Made by a program: the position numbers and the translations under genes
The notes under the pieces: model-generated
Seen by the model: only the letters and a program-made list of their open reading frames with translations
Told to the model about the DNA's origin: nothing
The model's database searches: none
In this document: positions 34,727 to 42,192 of the stretch, one piece after another
Layout of the letters: each line of letters starts with the position of its first letter
How positions within the stretch are numbered: the stretch's first letter is position 1
Assembly: GCA_937894585.1 (NCBI GenBank)
Contig: CALBGO010000038.1
Location: 1-55,909 of the forward strand
Source: an uncultured Eubacterium sp.
GTDB lineage: Bacteria; Bacillota; Clostridia; Peptostreptococcales; Anaerovoracaceae
Reading direction: 5' to 3'
Length of the DNA: 55,909 bases

Positions 34727-36009
34727 TTTCTATGGTCCTTTCGTAACTTTTCTGCCAGCAGATCTGCGCCGGCGCTTTTAATCATATGTCTTCGGTCTGT
34801 AGTGAACATAACCGTTTCTATCTTCACTTTTCCTTTGAGACGGAAATTCAGATGATACATAGTTCTTTCCATAATCCTCGCCTTTACCGCCTCGTAATAA
34901 GGTTTATCTGCGATGAGATCAAAGGCGTCGTCTGTGGTGATGCAGTCCAGAATCTTTGACACCGTTTCCGCATCCGCCCCGCAGACTGCGCTGTGGCAGC
35001 CGATCACTTCCATTCTGCCGTCTGCGTATGAAGAATGGGTGTTCATAATGCCCGCCGCAATTTTAATCAGCTTTCCCGTATGTCCCACAAGCAGAATTTC
35101 CGAAAATCCTTTGTAGCCGATGTAATCGAGAGCCTCTCCGATATAGTTGGAAACCGGTACCGATTTTTCTATATCAAGATCAAGCTCCCTGCGGCAGAAA
35201 TCTCTTCCGTAATTGCCCGGCGCAATCAGTATCCTATCCGGGTTTTCGGCATACTGCTTATCGATGACCGCCTTGATGGTATCCACAAGGGCTTTTTCAC
35301 TCATAGGGTCCACAATACCTGTGGTTCCCAGAATAGAAATACCGCCGATGATACCCAGTCTGGAATTATATGTTTTTTTTGCAATTTCTTCACCGTCCGG
35401 AACGGAAATCTCGATAGTAAGTGCATCCTGAAATTTGTATAAATCACAAATACGTTTCACATTTTCAAAAATCATCTTCCGCGGCACCGGATTGATGGCA
35501 GGCTCTCCCTGCCCGCACTGCAGACCTTTTGCTGTTACTGTACCGACGCCTCTGCCGCCCAGTAAAGTCAGCCTGCCGTTTCTGACAGGAAAAGATCGGA
35601 TGTCCGGACGCTCTTTCTGCTCCTGCCCGTCTTCCTGCCCGACTCCCGATACTTCGTGCTGTGCCTCCGCAGTCTTCTTCTCCGAAGGCTCCGACGCGGA
35701 TTCCGGTATGGAAATCTCTGAGAATCCCATGTTTCTTGTAACCTTTGCAAATATCTTTGCGCCGTGAGTCGCATCGGGATCGTCTCCGCCGTCTTTTACC
35801 ACACAGCAGGATACGCTGTCCCTTTCTATTTCTATATCCCCTACAGGAAGAACCGCAGATTCTCCTGAGGGCAGTCTGATTTCCGCTGCCGTTTTTTTCT
35901 CTCCTGAAAAAAGCATAGCCGCTGCTGCCGCCGCAGCAGCGGCGGCGCAGCTTCCGGTTGTAAAACCGTATTTTAGTTTTTTTCCGTTTTTCACGGTATA
36001 TTTTTCCAT
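34723..36009 (-). CDS. cbiD: Cobalt-precorrin-5B C1-methyltransferase with an acidic insertion
   Basis: A 428-residue enzyme, about 50 residues longer than most CbiD proteins. Family blocks are KLKYGFTTGSCAAAA, VVKDGGDDPDATHGAKI, GVGTVTAKGL, GEPAINPVPRKMI, GGISILGTTGIVDPMSEKAL and LLVGHTGKLIKIAAGI. The extra length is a Glu/Gln/Ser-rich stretch at about residues 97-141 between a core strand and GVGTVT. A run of ten Ala after Cys21 is also unusual. It is the first gene of the large operon, behind a cobalamin riboswitch and a terminator. Confidence 0.94.
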   Translation of the reverse strand: MEKYTVKNGKKLKYGFTTGSCAAAAAAAAAAMLFSGEKKTAAEIRLPSGESAVLPVGDIEIERDSVSCCVVKDGGDDPDATHGAKIFAKVTRNMGFSEISIPESASEPSEKKTAEAQHEVSGVGQEDGQEQKERPDIRSFPVRNGRLTLLGGRGVGTVTAKGLQCGQGEPAINPVPRKMIFENVKRICDLYKFQDALTIEISVPDGEEIAKKTYNSRLGIIGGISILGTTGIVDPMSEKALVDTIKAVIDKQYAENPDRILIAPGNYGRDFCRRELDLDIEKSVPVSNYIGEALDYIGYKGFSEILLVGHTGKLIKIAAGIMNTHSSYADGRMEVIGCHSAVCGADAETVSKILDCITTDDAFDLIADKPYYEAVKARIMERTMYHLNFRLKGKVKIETVMFTTDRRHMIKSAGADLLAEKLRKDHRK

Positions 36010-36040
36010 AACTTCCTTTCTGCCTGATGCAGCTAAAAGT

Positions 36041-36069
36041 AAACCCCAAATCCATAGGATTCGGGGTTT
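36041..36069 (-). terminator. Terminator between riboswitch and cbiD
   Basis: A 13-bp stem with one wobble pair (36041-36053 with 36057-36069) and a three-base loop lies between the riboswitch and the cbiD start. On the minus strand it is followed by ACTTTTAG. It is the likely expression platform that stops transcription when cobalamin is bound. Confidence 0.75.
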
Positions 36070-36134
36070 TGATTCTCTTTATATAATAAATATTATATCT
36101 ACCTAAAACTCATATCCTGTGACTTTTACGGCAA

Positions 36135-36314
36135 AATGCAGGGATGTCTTCCGACTCTGACATCACTGTATTCCGCGCGCCTTCCCAAGAAACTAACTCT
36201 TCTCAGTGACCGGCCTTTTCAAAAAAGACCATGCGCAGAAACTCCGTCATTACGGCAGCAGGACTGTTCAGGATTCTCACCTGATTCCATATTACGATTT
36301 TCTCAACCAGCATT
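36135..36314 (-). ncRNA. Cobalamin riboswitch in front of cbiD
   Basis: On the minus strand the leader contains GGAATCAGGTGAGAATCC, then GCCGTAATGACGGAG, GGTCACTG, TTGGGAAGG and the B12-box-like GAGTCGGAAGACATCCCTGC, in the order of the cobalamin riboswitch. A P1 stem can form between AATGCAGGG (36135-36143) and CCAGCATT (36307-36314). The core GCCACTG is changed to GTCACTG, so it is a slightly divergent member. It binds adenosylcobalamin-type ligands and should repress the 19-gene operon. Confidence 0.88.
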
Positions 36315-36352
36315 ATCTGTTTATAAAATTGTATAATCTGTTTTTCATTTAG

Positions 36353-36382
36353 ATTATATTACAGTCCCCCCGGGTCTGTCAA
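36353..36382 (-). promoter_or_regulatory. Promoter of the large cobalamin operon
   Basis: On the minus strand TTGACA (36377-36382) and TATAAT (36353-36358) are both perfect consensus boxes with an 18-base spacer. The -35 box overlaps the cbiK stop codon, so the large operon has its own start and does not depend on cbiK transcription. Confidence 0.75.
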
Positions 36383-37179
36383 CCATTAAGCTTTTCGAAG
36401 GCTGATTTTACATGCTCTGTAAAAATATCACGCACAGCCGGAATCTGTCCCATACCCCGCAGAACGCATTCCACTTGGTATCCTTCTTTTTCCAGAATTG
36501 TTTTCCAGGAGTCGTCTTCATCACTTGCCATATCGTTGTTGGCATGATCCCCCGCCACAATCATCAAAGGCTGCAGTACGATTTTTTCATAACCGCCTGC
36601 TTTCAGTTTCGGCAGAATGTCCTCAAGTGTCGGAGTTGCTTCTACCGTTGCAATAAAATAGTTATCGTATCCCAGTTCGAAAAGCTTATCCTGCAGGTCA
36701 TAGTAAACCCTGTTTGCAGAAACTCCCGTGCCGTGTCCCATCAGAACAACTGCGGTTTTTTCGCCGGTCAGCGCTTTTGTATCGGAAACCATCGCCTCCG
36801 CAGTTTTTGTAAAATCGTCATCATCTGTCAGAAGAGGCTCTCCCAGCACCACCTGTTCAAAAAGGTGCGCGTGAGCATCCACATCTCTTTTCAGATCATG
36901 GTACTCAGTACCGTTCATCAGATGAGTCGGCTGAACAATCAGTTTTTTAATGCCGTCTTCTGCCGCGCGCATAAGAGACTCTGCTTCATTATCGATTTCC
37001 ATACCGTCTCGTTTGCGCAATTTATTGATAATCATCTGGCTAGTAAATGCTCTGCGGACCGGATAATCCAAAAAAGCCGTACCAATGGCTTCTTCGATGG
37101 CGTCGATGGTAACCTTTCTGTTTTCGTTGTAGCTGGTGCCGAAGCTGACTACTAAAATTGCCGTATCTTTCTTTGTCAT
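36379..37179 (-). CDS. cbiK: Sirohydrochlorin cobaltochelatase
   Basis: A 266-residue class II chelatase that inserts cobalt into sirohydrochlorin, the committed step of the oxygen-independent pathway. The metal residues are His149 in VVLMGHGTG, Glu180 in TVEATPTLED and His212 in VAGDHANND. The LVVSFGTSYNENR start is typical. There is no signal peptide, so it is cytoplasmic. It follows the repeat protein gene by 48 bases and is covered by the riboswitch at 38375-38536. Confidence 0.95.
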   Translation of the reverse strand: MTKKDTAILVVSFGTSYNENRKVTIDAIEEAIGTAFLDYPVRRAFTSQMIINKLRKRDGMEIDNEAESLMRAAEDGIKKLIVQPTHLMNGTEYHDLKRDVDAHAHLFEQVVLGEPLLTDDDDFTKTAEAMVSDTKALTGEKTAVVLMGHGTGVSANRVYYDLQDKLFELGYDNYFIATVEATPTLEDILPKLKAGGYEKIVLQPLMIVAGDHANNDMASDEDDSWKTILEKEGYQVECVLRGMGQIPAVRDIFTEHVKSAFEKLNG

Positions 37180-37227
37180 AATATTCCTCTTTCTTTGTTC
37201 TTAAAAATCCAAACGATATACTTATAC

Positions 37228-38256
37228 TTATTTTTTTCTGTTTTCCGGACGTTTTTTCTTTTCTTCGTAATAGGCCTCCGGCGAAATACCGATCTGATAA
37301 AGCACATTGCCCCATGAGCCGCAGCGTTTCAGAAGGTTCTGCCGAAGCTCTTTCGGTACATCTTTTTTCATAGGCAGGCTTCCCCTTTTATCATAAATAT
37401 CCTGCACCTGCGAAAGCATCTTCTTATCGTTTTCAGTCAGATTCAGTATTTCATAATAGCAGCCGTACAGACTGTCCGTATGGGAAGTTCTGTTTTCTGT
37501 TTTCCTGTAATCGATATAAATATCATAGAAAGGCTGCATTCTCATAATTGGCTTCAAGTCAATCTGATAAAGCACATTGCGCCATGAACCGCACCGCTTT
37601 ATCAGCGCTTTCTTAACGGACTCCTCAATTTCCCTGTGAAGAGGACATCTTCCGATTGCATAAGCCTGTTCTTTAATCCCTTTTAACATATCCTGATAAG
37701 AAGGTTCCAGATCCTCGATTTTGTAAAGCATACTGCTGAAAAAATCGCTGTTGATTCCCGAAGCTCCGATTACGCCGTTCCATGTGGTATAGTAGGATTT
37801 CAGTTCCTCGCAGACATCCGGCATATCCTTCGGATGGGGAATTTTTCCCAGCTGCCTTGCTTTTTCGCGTACACGGGAAAGAAGTTCTTCTCTGCGCCGA
37901 TTTTCCTTTTCGATTTCCGCAAAGCTTCTGCCTCCTTTTCCTGCAGAAGAGGAAAGTCCCGCCTTTCGCAGCGCATAAGGCCATTTCTGAAATCGAGTTT
38001 TGATATAGTCGCGAAACGGCCAGAATACTTCATTCTGTGACGGCGCGTGATTCAGTTCTTTCGCAGTCTCTCTGAGATAGGAAAGCAGTTCTTCGTCGGT
38101 AATACTCCGGTATACCGCTTTCCCGGAAGGGTTTGACATTGCATAATTTTTCCAGATATCAGAAGTCTTATCGTCTCTTCCGTATTTCTTATCGGGAATT
38201 TTACAGATTTTCTGCAGGAGTTCCTGCTTTAATCTCTCAATTTCTCTATCGTCCAC
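37228..38256 (-). CDS. Protein with four homing-endonuclease-associated-type repeats
   Basis: A 342-residue protein without signal peptide or membrane helix. It holds four copies of a roughly 45-residue helical repeat at about 54-101, 124-168, 189-234 and 280-324. Each copy has a helix, a LG+IP or IGRCP turn, and an end such as RCGSWRNVLYQI or KWPYALRKAGL. This fits the HNH_repeat (homing-endonuclease-associated repeat) pattern; the last two copies share RCGSW.NVLYQI. No nuclease motif is seen, so it may be a DNA- or RNA-binding protein. It starts with GTG after ACAGGAGAG. It lies between a cobalamin riboswitch and cbiK, so B12 should control it. Confidence 0.72.
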   Translation of the reverse strand: MDDREIERLKQELLQKICKIPDKKYGRDDKTSDIWKNYAMSNPSGKAVYRSITDEELLSYLRETAKELNHAPSQNEVFWPFRDYIKTRFQKWPYALRKAGLSSSAGKGGRSFAEIEKENRRREELLSRVREKARQLGKIPHPKDMPDVCEELKSYYTTWNGVIGASGINSDFFSSMLYKIEDLEPSYQDMLKGIKEQAYAIGRCPLHREIEESVKKALIKRCGSWRNVLYQIDLKPIMRMQPFYDIYIDYRKTENRTSHTDSLYGCYYEILNLTENDKKMLSQVQDIYDKRGSLPMKKDVPKELRQNLLKRCGSWGNVLYQIGISPEAYYEEKKKRPENRKK

Positions 38257-38280
38257 TTTTCCGCTCTCCTGTTCTTAAAC

Positions 38281-38311
38281 AAAATAAAAACTGCAGCAAA
38301 AATGCTACAGT
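38281..38311 (-). terminator. Terminator after the cbiK-unit riboswitch
   Basis: ACTGCAGCA (38290-38298) pairs with TGCTACAGT (38303-38311), with one wobble pair in the RNA. On the minus strand it is followed by TTTTTATTTT. It lies between the riboswitch and the repeat protein gene and is the likely expression platform. Confidence 0.85.
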
Positions 38312-38374
38312 CCGTTTTTCTGTATACTTTTCAGATTTCCGAAGCTGCCGATAACCGTCAGCAATTTCTCCGGG

Positions 38375-38536
38375 CATTTTGCGCAAGGTCTTCTGGCTCG
38401 GTTTTCTTCACACTCCTTGCCTTCCCGAAACAAGTTCAGTGGCATACAAAGGAGCACTCCTTCCTTACAGCGGCGGTACCGCACAGGTTTCTCACCTGTT
38501 TCCCTACTATCTGCCTGCAGGCAGAAACACAAAATG
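38375..38536 (-). ncRNA. Cobalamin riboswitch in front of the repeat protein and cbiK
   Basis: The minus strand shows AGGGAAACAGGTGAGAAACC, GCGGTACCGCCGCTGTAA, GTATGCCACTG, CGGGAAGGC and the B12 box GAGCCAGAAGACCTTGC, all in canonical order. A 9-bp P1 forms between CATTTTGCG (38375-38383) and CACAAAATG (38528-38536). A terminator follows 60 bases downstream. Confidence 0.95.
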
Positions 38537-38567
38537 ATTGTCATGCAGTTTTTTCTTTCGATTTCAG

Positions 38568-38651
38568 ATTATAGCACATATGCTTTTTCTTGTACAGATT
38601 TTTTTCTTTGAATCTGTATGCTTGACAAAACGCCTGTACAAGTAGTAGAAT
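38568..38651. promoter_or_regulatory. Divergent promoters with a shared inverted repeat
   Basis: Rightward: TTGACA (38622-38627), 18 bases, TAGAAT (38646-38651), for the cbiMNQO riboswitch. Leftward: TATAAT (minus strand, 38568-38573) with a weak TGTACA -35 (38591-38596) 17 bases away. CTTGTACAG (38589-38597) and CTGTACAAG (38634-38642) form a perfect 9-bp inverted repeat that covers the leftward -35 box and the rightward spacer. A nested ACAGATT/AATCTGT pair (38594-38600, 38611-38617) is also present. A protein operator is possible. Confidence 0.6.
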
Positions 38652-38663
38652 GAACTGACAATT

Positions 38664-38826
38664 GAATGCATAAGGGTTCCCGCGAAGGGATTAAAAGAAA
38701 AGCAGGTGTAAATCCTGCACGGTCACGCCGCTGTAATGACGGAGCCTTATCCTAAGTACGCCACTGGTTATTCCGGGAAGGCAGGGTAAGGCAATGAGGT
38801 CTGAGTCAGAAGAACTGCCTTTGTAC
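38664..38826 (+). ncRNA. Cobalamin riboswitch in front of cbiMNQO
   Basis: The plus strand has GCAGGTGTAAATCCTGC, ACGGTCACGCCGCTGTAA, ACGCCACTGG, CCGGGAAGGCAGGG and the B12 box GAGTCAGAAGAACTGCC in canonical order and spacing. The ends are approximate. It starts about 13 bases after a good promoter and is followed by a terminator at 38927. Confidence 0.95.
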
Positions 38827-38926
38827 AGCCAATTTACACTGGTTACGAACGATGACCGGGTGTGAACACGACGCGAAACCGAGGAAACAGAATCTCTGTT
38901 TTCGGAATTCCTCGTTTCAGTGCAGC

Positions 38927-38950
38927 ACCTGTCATAATGACAGGTTTTTT
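38927..38950 (+). terminator. Terminator between riboswitch and cbiM
   Basis: ACCTGTCA (38927-38934) pairs with TGACAGGT (38938-38945), followed by a T-run to 38950. An upstream GAGGAA/TTCCTC hairpin (38881-38913) may be part of the switching mechanism. Confidence 0.85.
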
Positions 38951-39158
38951 CTTTTTATGCGGGTTATATATGAAATATTGTTTTCAGATATTCCGTAATA
39001 TATGAATTTCAGGAAAAACATCAAAGATATTCTGTTTAAAAACATCGGGAAAGCCGGTGTTTTTACCGAATCAGCAAAGGCGGTTTTTCTGCGGATTTCA
39101 TATTTTGAAAAATGCACTTTCGTGTTTTTGTTATTACGCACATAAGAAAGGAGCAATC

Positions 39159-39908
39159 ATGACAAAAAGGCAAAAGTTATTTCTATCAATTGTAACCGTT
39201 TTCTCCCTGGTATTCGGAGCGGTTCCGGCTGCAAGCGCCATGCATATTATGGAAGGCTATCTGCCGGGTACATACTGCCTCATCTGGGGTGTTATCTGTA
39301 TCCCATTTCTCGTTTGGGGTTTCATATCCATTAAAAACACCCTCAACGAAAACAGAAAAACAGTAACAGTGCTTGCTATGGCAGGTGCGTTCATCTTTGT
39401 TATTTCATCTTTAAAAATTCCTTCCGTTACAGGAAGCTGTTCCCATATGACCGGCACGGGACTGGGAGCGATTTTATTCGGACCTGCAGCAGTCAGTGTT
39501 CTTGGAATTATCGTCCTTCTCTTTCAGGCGATCTTACTTGCTCACGGCGGTCTGACCACTTTGGGCGCAAATACATTCTCTATGGCAATTGCAGGACCTT
39601 TTGTTACCTTCGGTGTGTACAAGCTCTGCGAAAAGCTGAAGGTAAACAAACTGGTTTCCGTATTCCTTGCAGCATCCTTAGGGGATCTGATTACATACTG
39701 TATCACAAGTCTGCAGCTTGCCATGGCTTATCCTTCCGAAGTCGGCGGTTTTGCCGCATCTCTGGCAAAATTTATGGGAATTTTCGCAACAACGCAGGTT
39801 CCTCTTGCAGTAGTGGAAGGCATTCTGACCGTAATTATCATCATCGGTTTGGAATCCTTTGCAAAACCGGAACTTAAAGCAATCGGATTTATCAAGGAGG
39901 GCAGATAA
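39159..39908 (+). CDS. cbiM: Cobalt ECF transporter substrate-binding membrane protein
   Basis: A 250-residue membrane protein, the S-component of the cobalt importer. A signal peptide (residues 1-27, ending AASA) precedes MHIMEGYLP. Cleavage there would leave an N-terminal Met-His, the metal-binding end known for this family. The motif SLKIPSVTGSCSHMTGTGLGA and several helices follow. The start is the ATG at 39159 with AGAAAGGAG; an open frame to 39057 lacks a ribosome binding site. It is the first gene of a four-gene operon under a cobalamin riboswitch. Confidence 0.95.
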   Translation: MTKRQKLFLSIVTVFSLVFGAVPAASAMHIMEGYLPGTYCLIWGVICIPFLVWGFISIKNTLNENRKTVTVLAMAGAFIFVISSLKIPSVTGSCSHMTGTGLGAILFGPAAVSVLGIIVLLFQAILLAHGGLTTLGANTFSMAIAGPFVTFGVYKLCEKLKVNKLVSVFLAASLGDLITYCITSLQLAMAYPSEVGGFAASLAKFMGIFATTQVPLAVVEGILTVIIIIGLESFAKPELKAIGFIKEGR

Positions 39909-39910
39909 TT

Positions 39911-40246
39911 ATGGAAAAGAAATCAAGAAAAGGTCTGGTAATTCTCCTGCTGGTACTGGCAATACTCATCGCTGTCGTTCCCTTCTTTGCCCTTCGCGGC
40001 GCTGAGTTCGGAGGTGCGGACGATGCGGCCGGAGGTATTGTATCCGAAATTCAGGGCACTGAATATGAACCGTGGTTTACACCTATTTTGGAAAGCTATC
40101 TGGGCGGAGAAATTCCGGGCGAAATCGAAAGTCTGATTTTCTGCGTACAGACCGGTATCGGCGTCGGTATTTTAGCTTTCTTCATGGGCAGATTCTATGA
40201 ACGAAAAAAATGGATGAAGGACGACGATTCGGAAAAAAACAAGTAA
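39911..40246 (+). CDS. cbiN: Cobalt transport protein CbiN
   Basis: A 111-residue protein with two membrane helices (about residues 9-28 and 70-90) joined by an outside loop with FGGADDAAGGIVSEI and YEPWFTPILE, as in CbiN. It assists cobalt loading by CbiM. It lies two bases after cbiM with AAGGAGGG overlapping the cbiM end. Confidence 0.93.
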   Translation: MEKKSRKGLVILLLVLAILIAVVPFFALRGAEFGGADDAAGGIVSEIQGTEYEPWFTPILESYLGGEIPGEIESLIFCVQTGIGVGILAFFMGRFYERKKWMKDDDSEKNK

Positions 40247-40270
40247 TAATAAAGAAAGGTTAGCAAGCTC

Positions 40271-41047
40271 GTGATTCTCATTGACAAATTATGTTACCTG
40301 TCAAAATTAAGATATGTAAATCCCATGGAAAAGTTCGCTTTTGCAATGCTGACACTCATTTTCTGTATGGTCAGTCGTTCCATTGTAATGGGCCTGTTTG
40401 TCATTGTGTTAAACAGCTGGCTTACCGTCGTGCGCGGTGGTATTTCCGCAAAACGATACAGAAATCTTATGATGGTGCCTCTGGTCTTTCTGGCCATGAG
40501 CACCATTGCAATTGTACTCAATATTTCCAAAACGCCGTTGGATGCTTTTGCGATTCCCATCGGCAGCTTTTTTATCACAGGAAGCCGCGCAGGACTTCTT
40601 CACGGACTCAGGCTTGCCGTGACGGCGCTTTCTGCCGTGTCCTGCCTGTATTTTCTGTCCTTTAACACCCCGATGACTGATATTCTATGCGTACTTCGGA
40701 AGCTGAAGGTTCCGCCGCTTATGGCAGAACTAATGCTTTTGATTTACCGCTATATCTTCATTCTTCTTGATGCAGCCTACTATATTTCCACATCACAGGC
40801 TGCAAGACTCGGCCATAAGGATTTTCGGACATCCCTGAAATCCTTCGGCGCTATGGTGCAGACACTGTTTCTCAGAGCTATGAAGCGCTCAGGCAGTCTG
40901 TACGATGCCATGGAAGCCAGATGCTATGACGGAGAGATTCGGGTGCTGGACGAAAACCTGCCCTTAAACCGCTTTCGCTGTATAATCATCGCAGTCTTTG
41001 AACTTACGCTGTTTGGCATAACTGTATTTCTCAGACTGCACGGATAG
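40271..41047 (+). CDS. cbiQ: Cobalt ECF transporter T-component
   Basis: A 258-residue membrane protein coupling the ATPase to CbiM/CbiN. It has several helices and the cytoplasmic coupling motifs ending in AMEARCYDGEIRVL, the ARG-type signature of CbiQ/EcfT. The start is GTG at 40271 with AGAAAGG upstream; an ATG at 40325 is possible but would shorten the conserved N-terminus. It lies 24 bases after cbiN. Confidence 0.93.
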   Translation: MILIDKLCYLSKLRYVNPMEKFAFAMLTLIFCMVSRSIVMGLFVIVLNSWLTVVRGGISAKRYRNLMMVPLVFLAMSTIAIVLNISKTPLDAFAIPIGSFFITGSRAGLLHGLRLAVTALSAVSCLYFLSFNTPMTDILCVLRKLKVPPLMAELMLLIYRYIFILLDAAYYISTSQAARLGHKDFRTSLKSFGAMVQTLFLRAMKRSGSLYDAMEARCYDGEIRVLDENLPLNRFRCIIIAVFELTLFGITVFLRLHG

Positions 41048-41058
41048 GAGCTTACTTT

Positions 41059-41898
41059 ATGAAAGATATTATTATCAAAGCTGACAATTTATACTTTTCT
41101 TACGATGACGAAAACAGCTATTCCTTAAACGGTCTTTCCCTCGAAATCGAAAGGGGAAGAAAAGTTGCGTTTATGGGAGCCAACGGCGCGGGAAAATCCA
41201 CCTTTTTTCTCTGTCTGAACGGAATTCACAAACCATCCTCCGGAACACTTTATCTGGACGGCGAACCTGCGGATTACAGCAAAAAAGGACTTCTCGCTCT
41301 GCGCAGCAAGGTCGGTATCGTTTTTCAGGACCCTGACAACCAGCTTTTCTCCGCTTCTGTGCTGCAGGAAATTTCTTTCGGCGCATTGAATATGGGAATG
41401 AGCCCCGAAAAAGCAAGAGAAGAGGTGGCAAAGGTTATAGACTCCCTCGAAATTACACCTTTTCAGGAAAAACCCACCCACTCTCTTTCCGGGGGTCAGA
41501 AAAAACAGGTTTCCATTGCCGATGTCCTGGTTATGAATCCCGAGGTTATCATTTTAGACGAGCCAGCTTCTTCACTGGACCCGAAACATACAGTTATCGT
41601 GGATGAAATTGTAAACTTGCTTGTAGAGCGGGGCATTACAGTGCTGATGTCAACCCACAATGTAGACTATGCCCTTAAATGGGCGGATGAAATTGTAGTC
41701 ATAGACGGCGGCAAAACGCTGATTCACGACACGCCTGTTTCCGTATTCTCAAATGAGGCGATTCTGAAGCAGGCGAACTTAAAAAAACCTGCGGCAATGG
41801 AACTGTTTGAAAGTCTGGTCAGAAAAGGCATACTCTCTGAGCAGCTGCCGATTCCAAGATGCCTGAAGGAACTGGAAGAGTATATCAGCAGACTTTAG
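41059..41898 (+). CDS. cbiO: Cobalt ECF transporter ATPase
   Basis: A 279-residue ABC ATPase with Walker A GANGAGKST (residues 40-48), Q-loop FQDPDNQLF, signature LSGGQKKQVSIA and Walker B VIILDEP. It energises cobalt uptake. It lies 11 bases after cbiQ and is the last gene of the operon, followed by a terminator. Confidence 0.95.
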   Translation: MKDIIIKADNLYFSYDDENSYSLNGLSLEIERGRKVAFMGANGAGKSTFFLCLNGIHKPSSGTLYLDGEPADYSKKGLLALRSKVGIVFQDPDNQLFSASVLQEISFGALNMGMSPEKAREEVAKVIDSLEITPFQEKPTHSLSGGQKKQVSIADVLVMNPEVIILDEPASSLDPKHTVIVDEIVNLLVERGITVLMSTHNVDYALKWADEIVVIDGGKTLIHDTPVSVFSNEAILKQANLKKPAAMELFESLVRKGILSEQLPIPRCLKELEEYISRL

Positions 41899-41972
41899 CC
41901 GTCTTTCATACAGCATCACAACGCCTTATGAATAATAAGTACTGCACAAGGGGTATTTATATAAAAACAGAC

Positions 41973-42021
41973 AGATTTCCGCATAAGCCGGTTCCCCGGC
42001 ATCCCGCCGGAAATCTTTTTT
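41973..42021 (+). terminator. Terminator of cbiMNQO
   Basis: AGATTTCCG (41973-41981) pairs with CGGAAATCT (42008-42016), enclosing a smaller GCCGG/CCGGC hairpin (41987-42000). A run of six T residues (42016-42021) follows. Confidence 0.85.
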
Positions 42022-42192
42022 ATGCGTAAATAAAGCCAACTTTAGAACAGACCGTACCACCTGCAAAAGGCGCGGCGCTTTCTGTAAAAATATTCGGCAC
42101 AGCTTGATGTCTTCTTGTAAATCCCGGCAACATGATGTATAATGAATAAACAAAACTTTCACAAAAACTACTTGCCAAGAAAGGACTTAATC

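Noticed and set aside
36412..37155. Plus-strand open frame of 247 codons opposite cbiK
   Set aside because: Antisense shadow of a gene with all three metal residues in place; the composition is Cys/His/Phe-rich noise.
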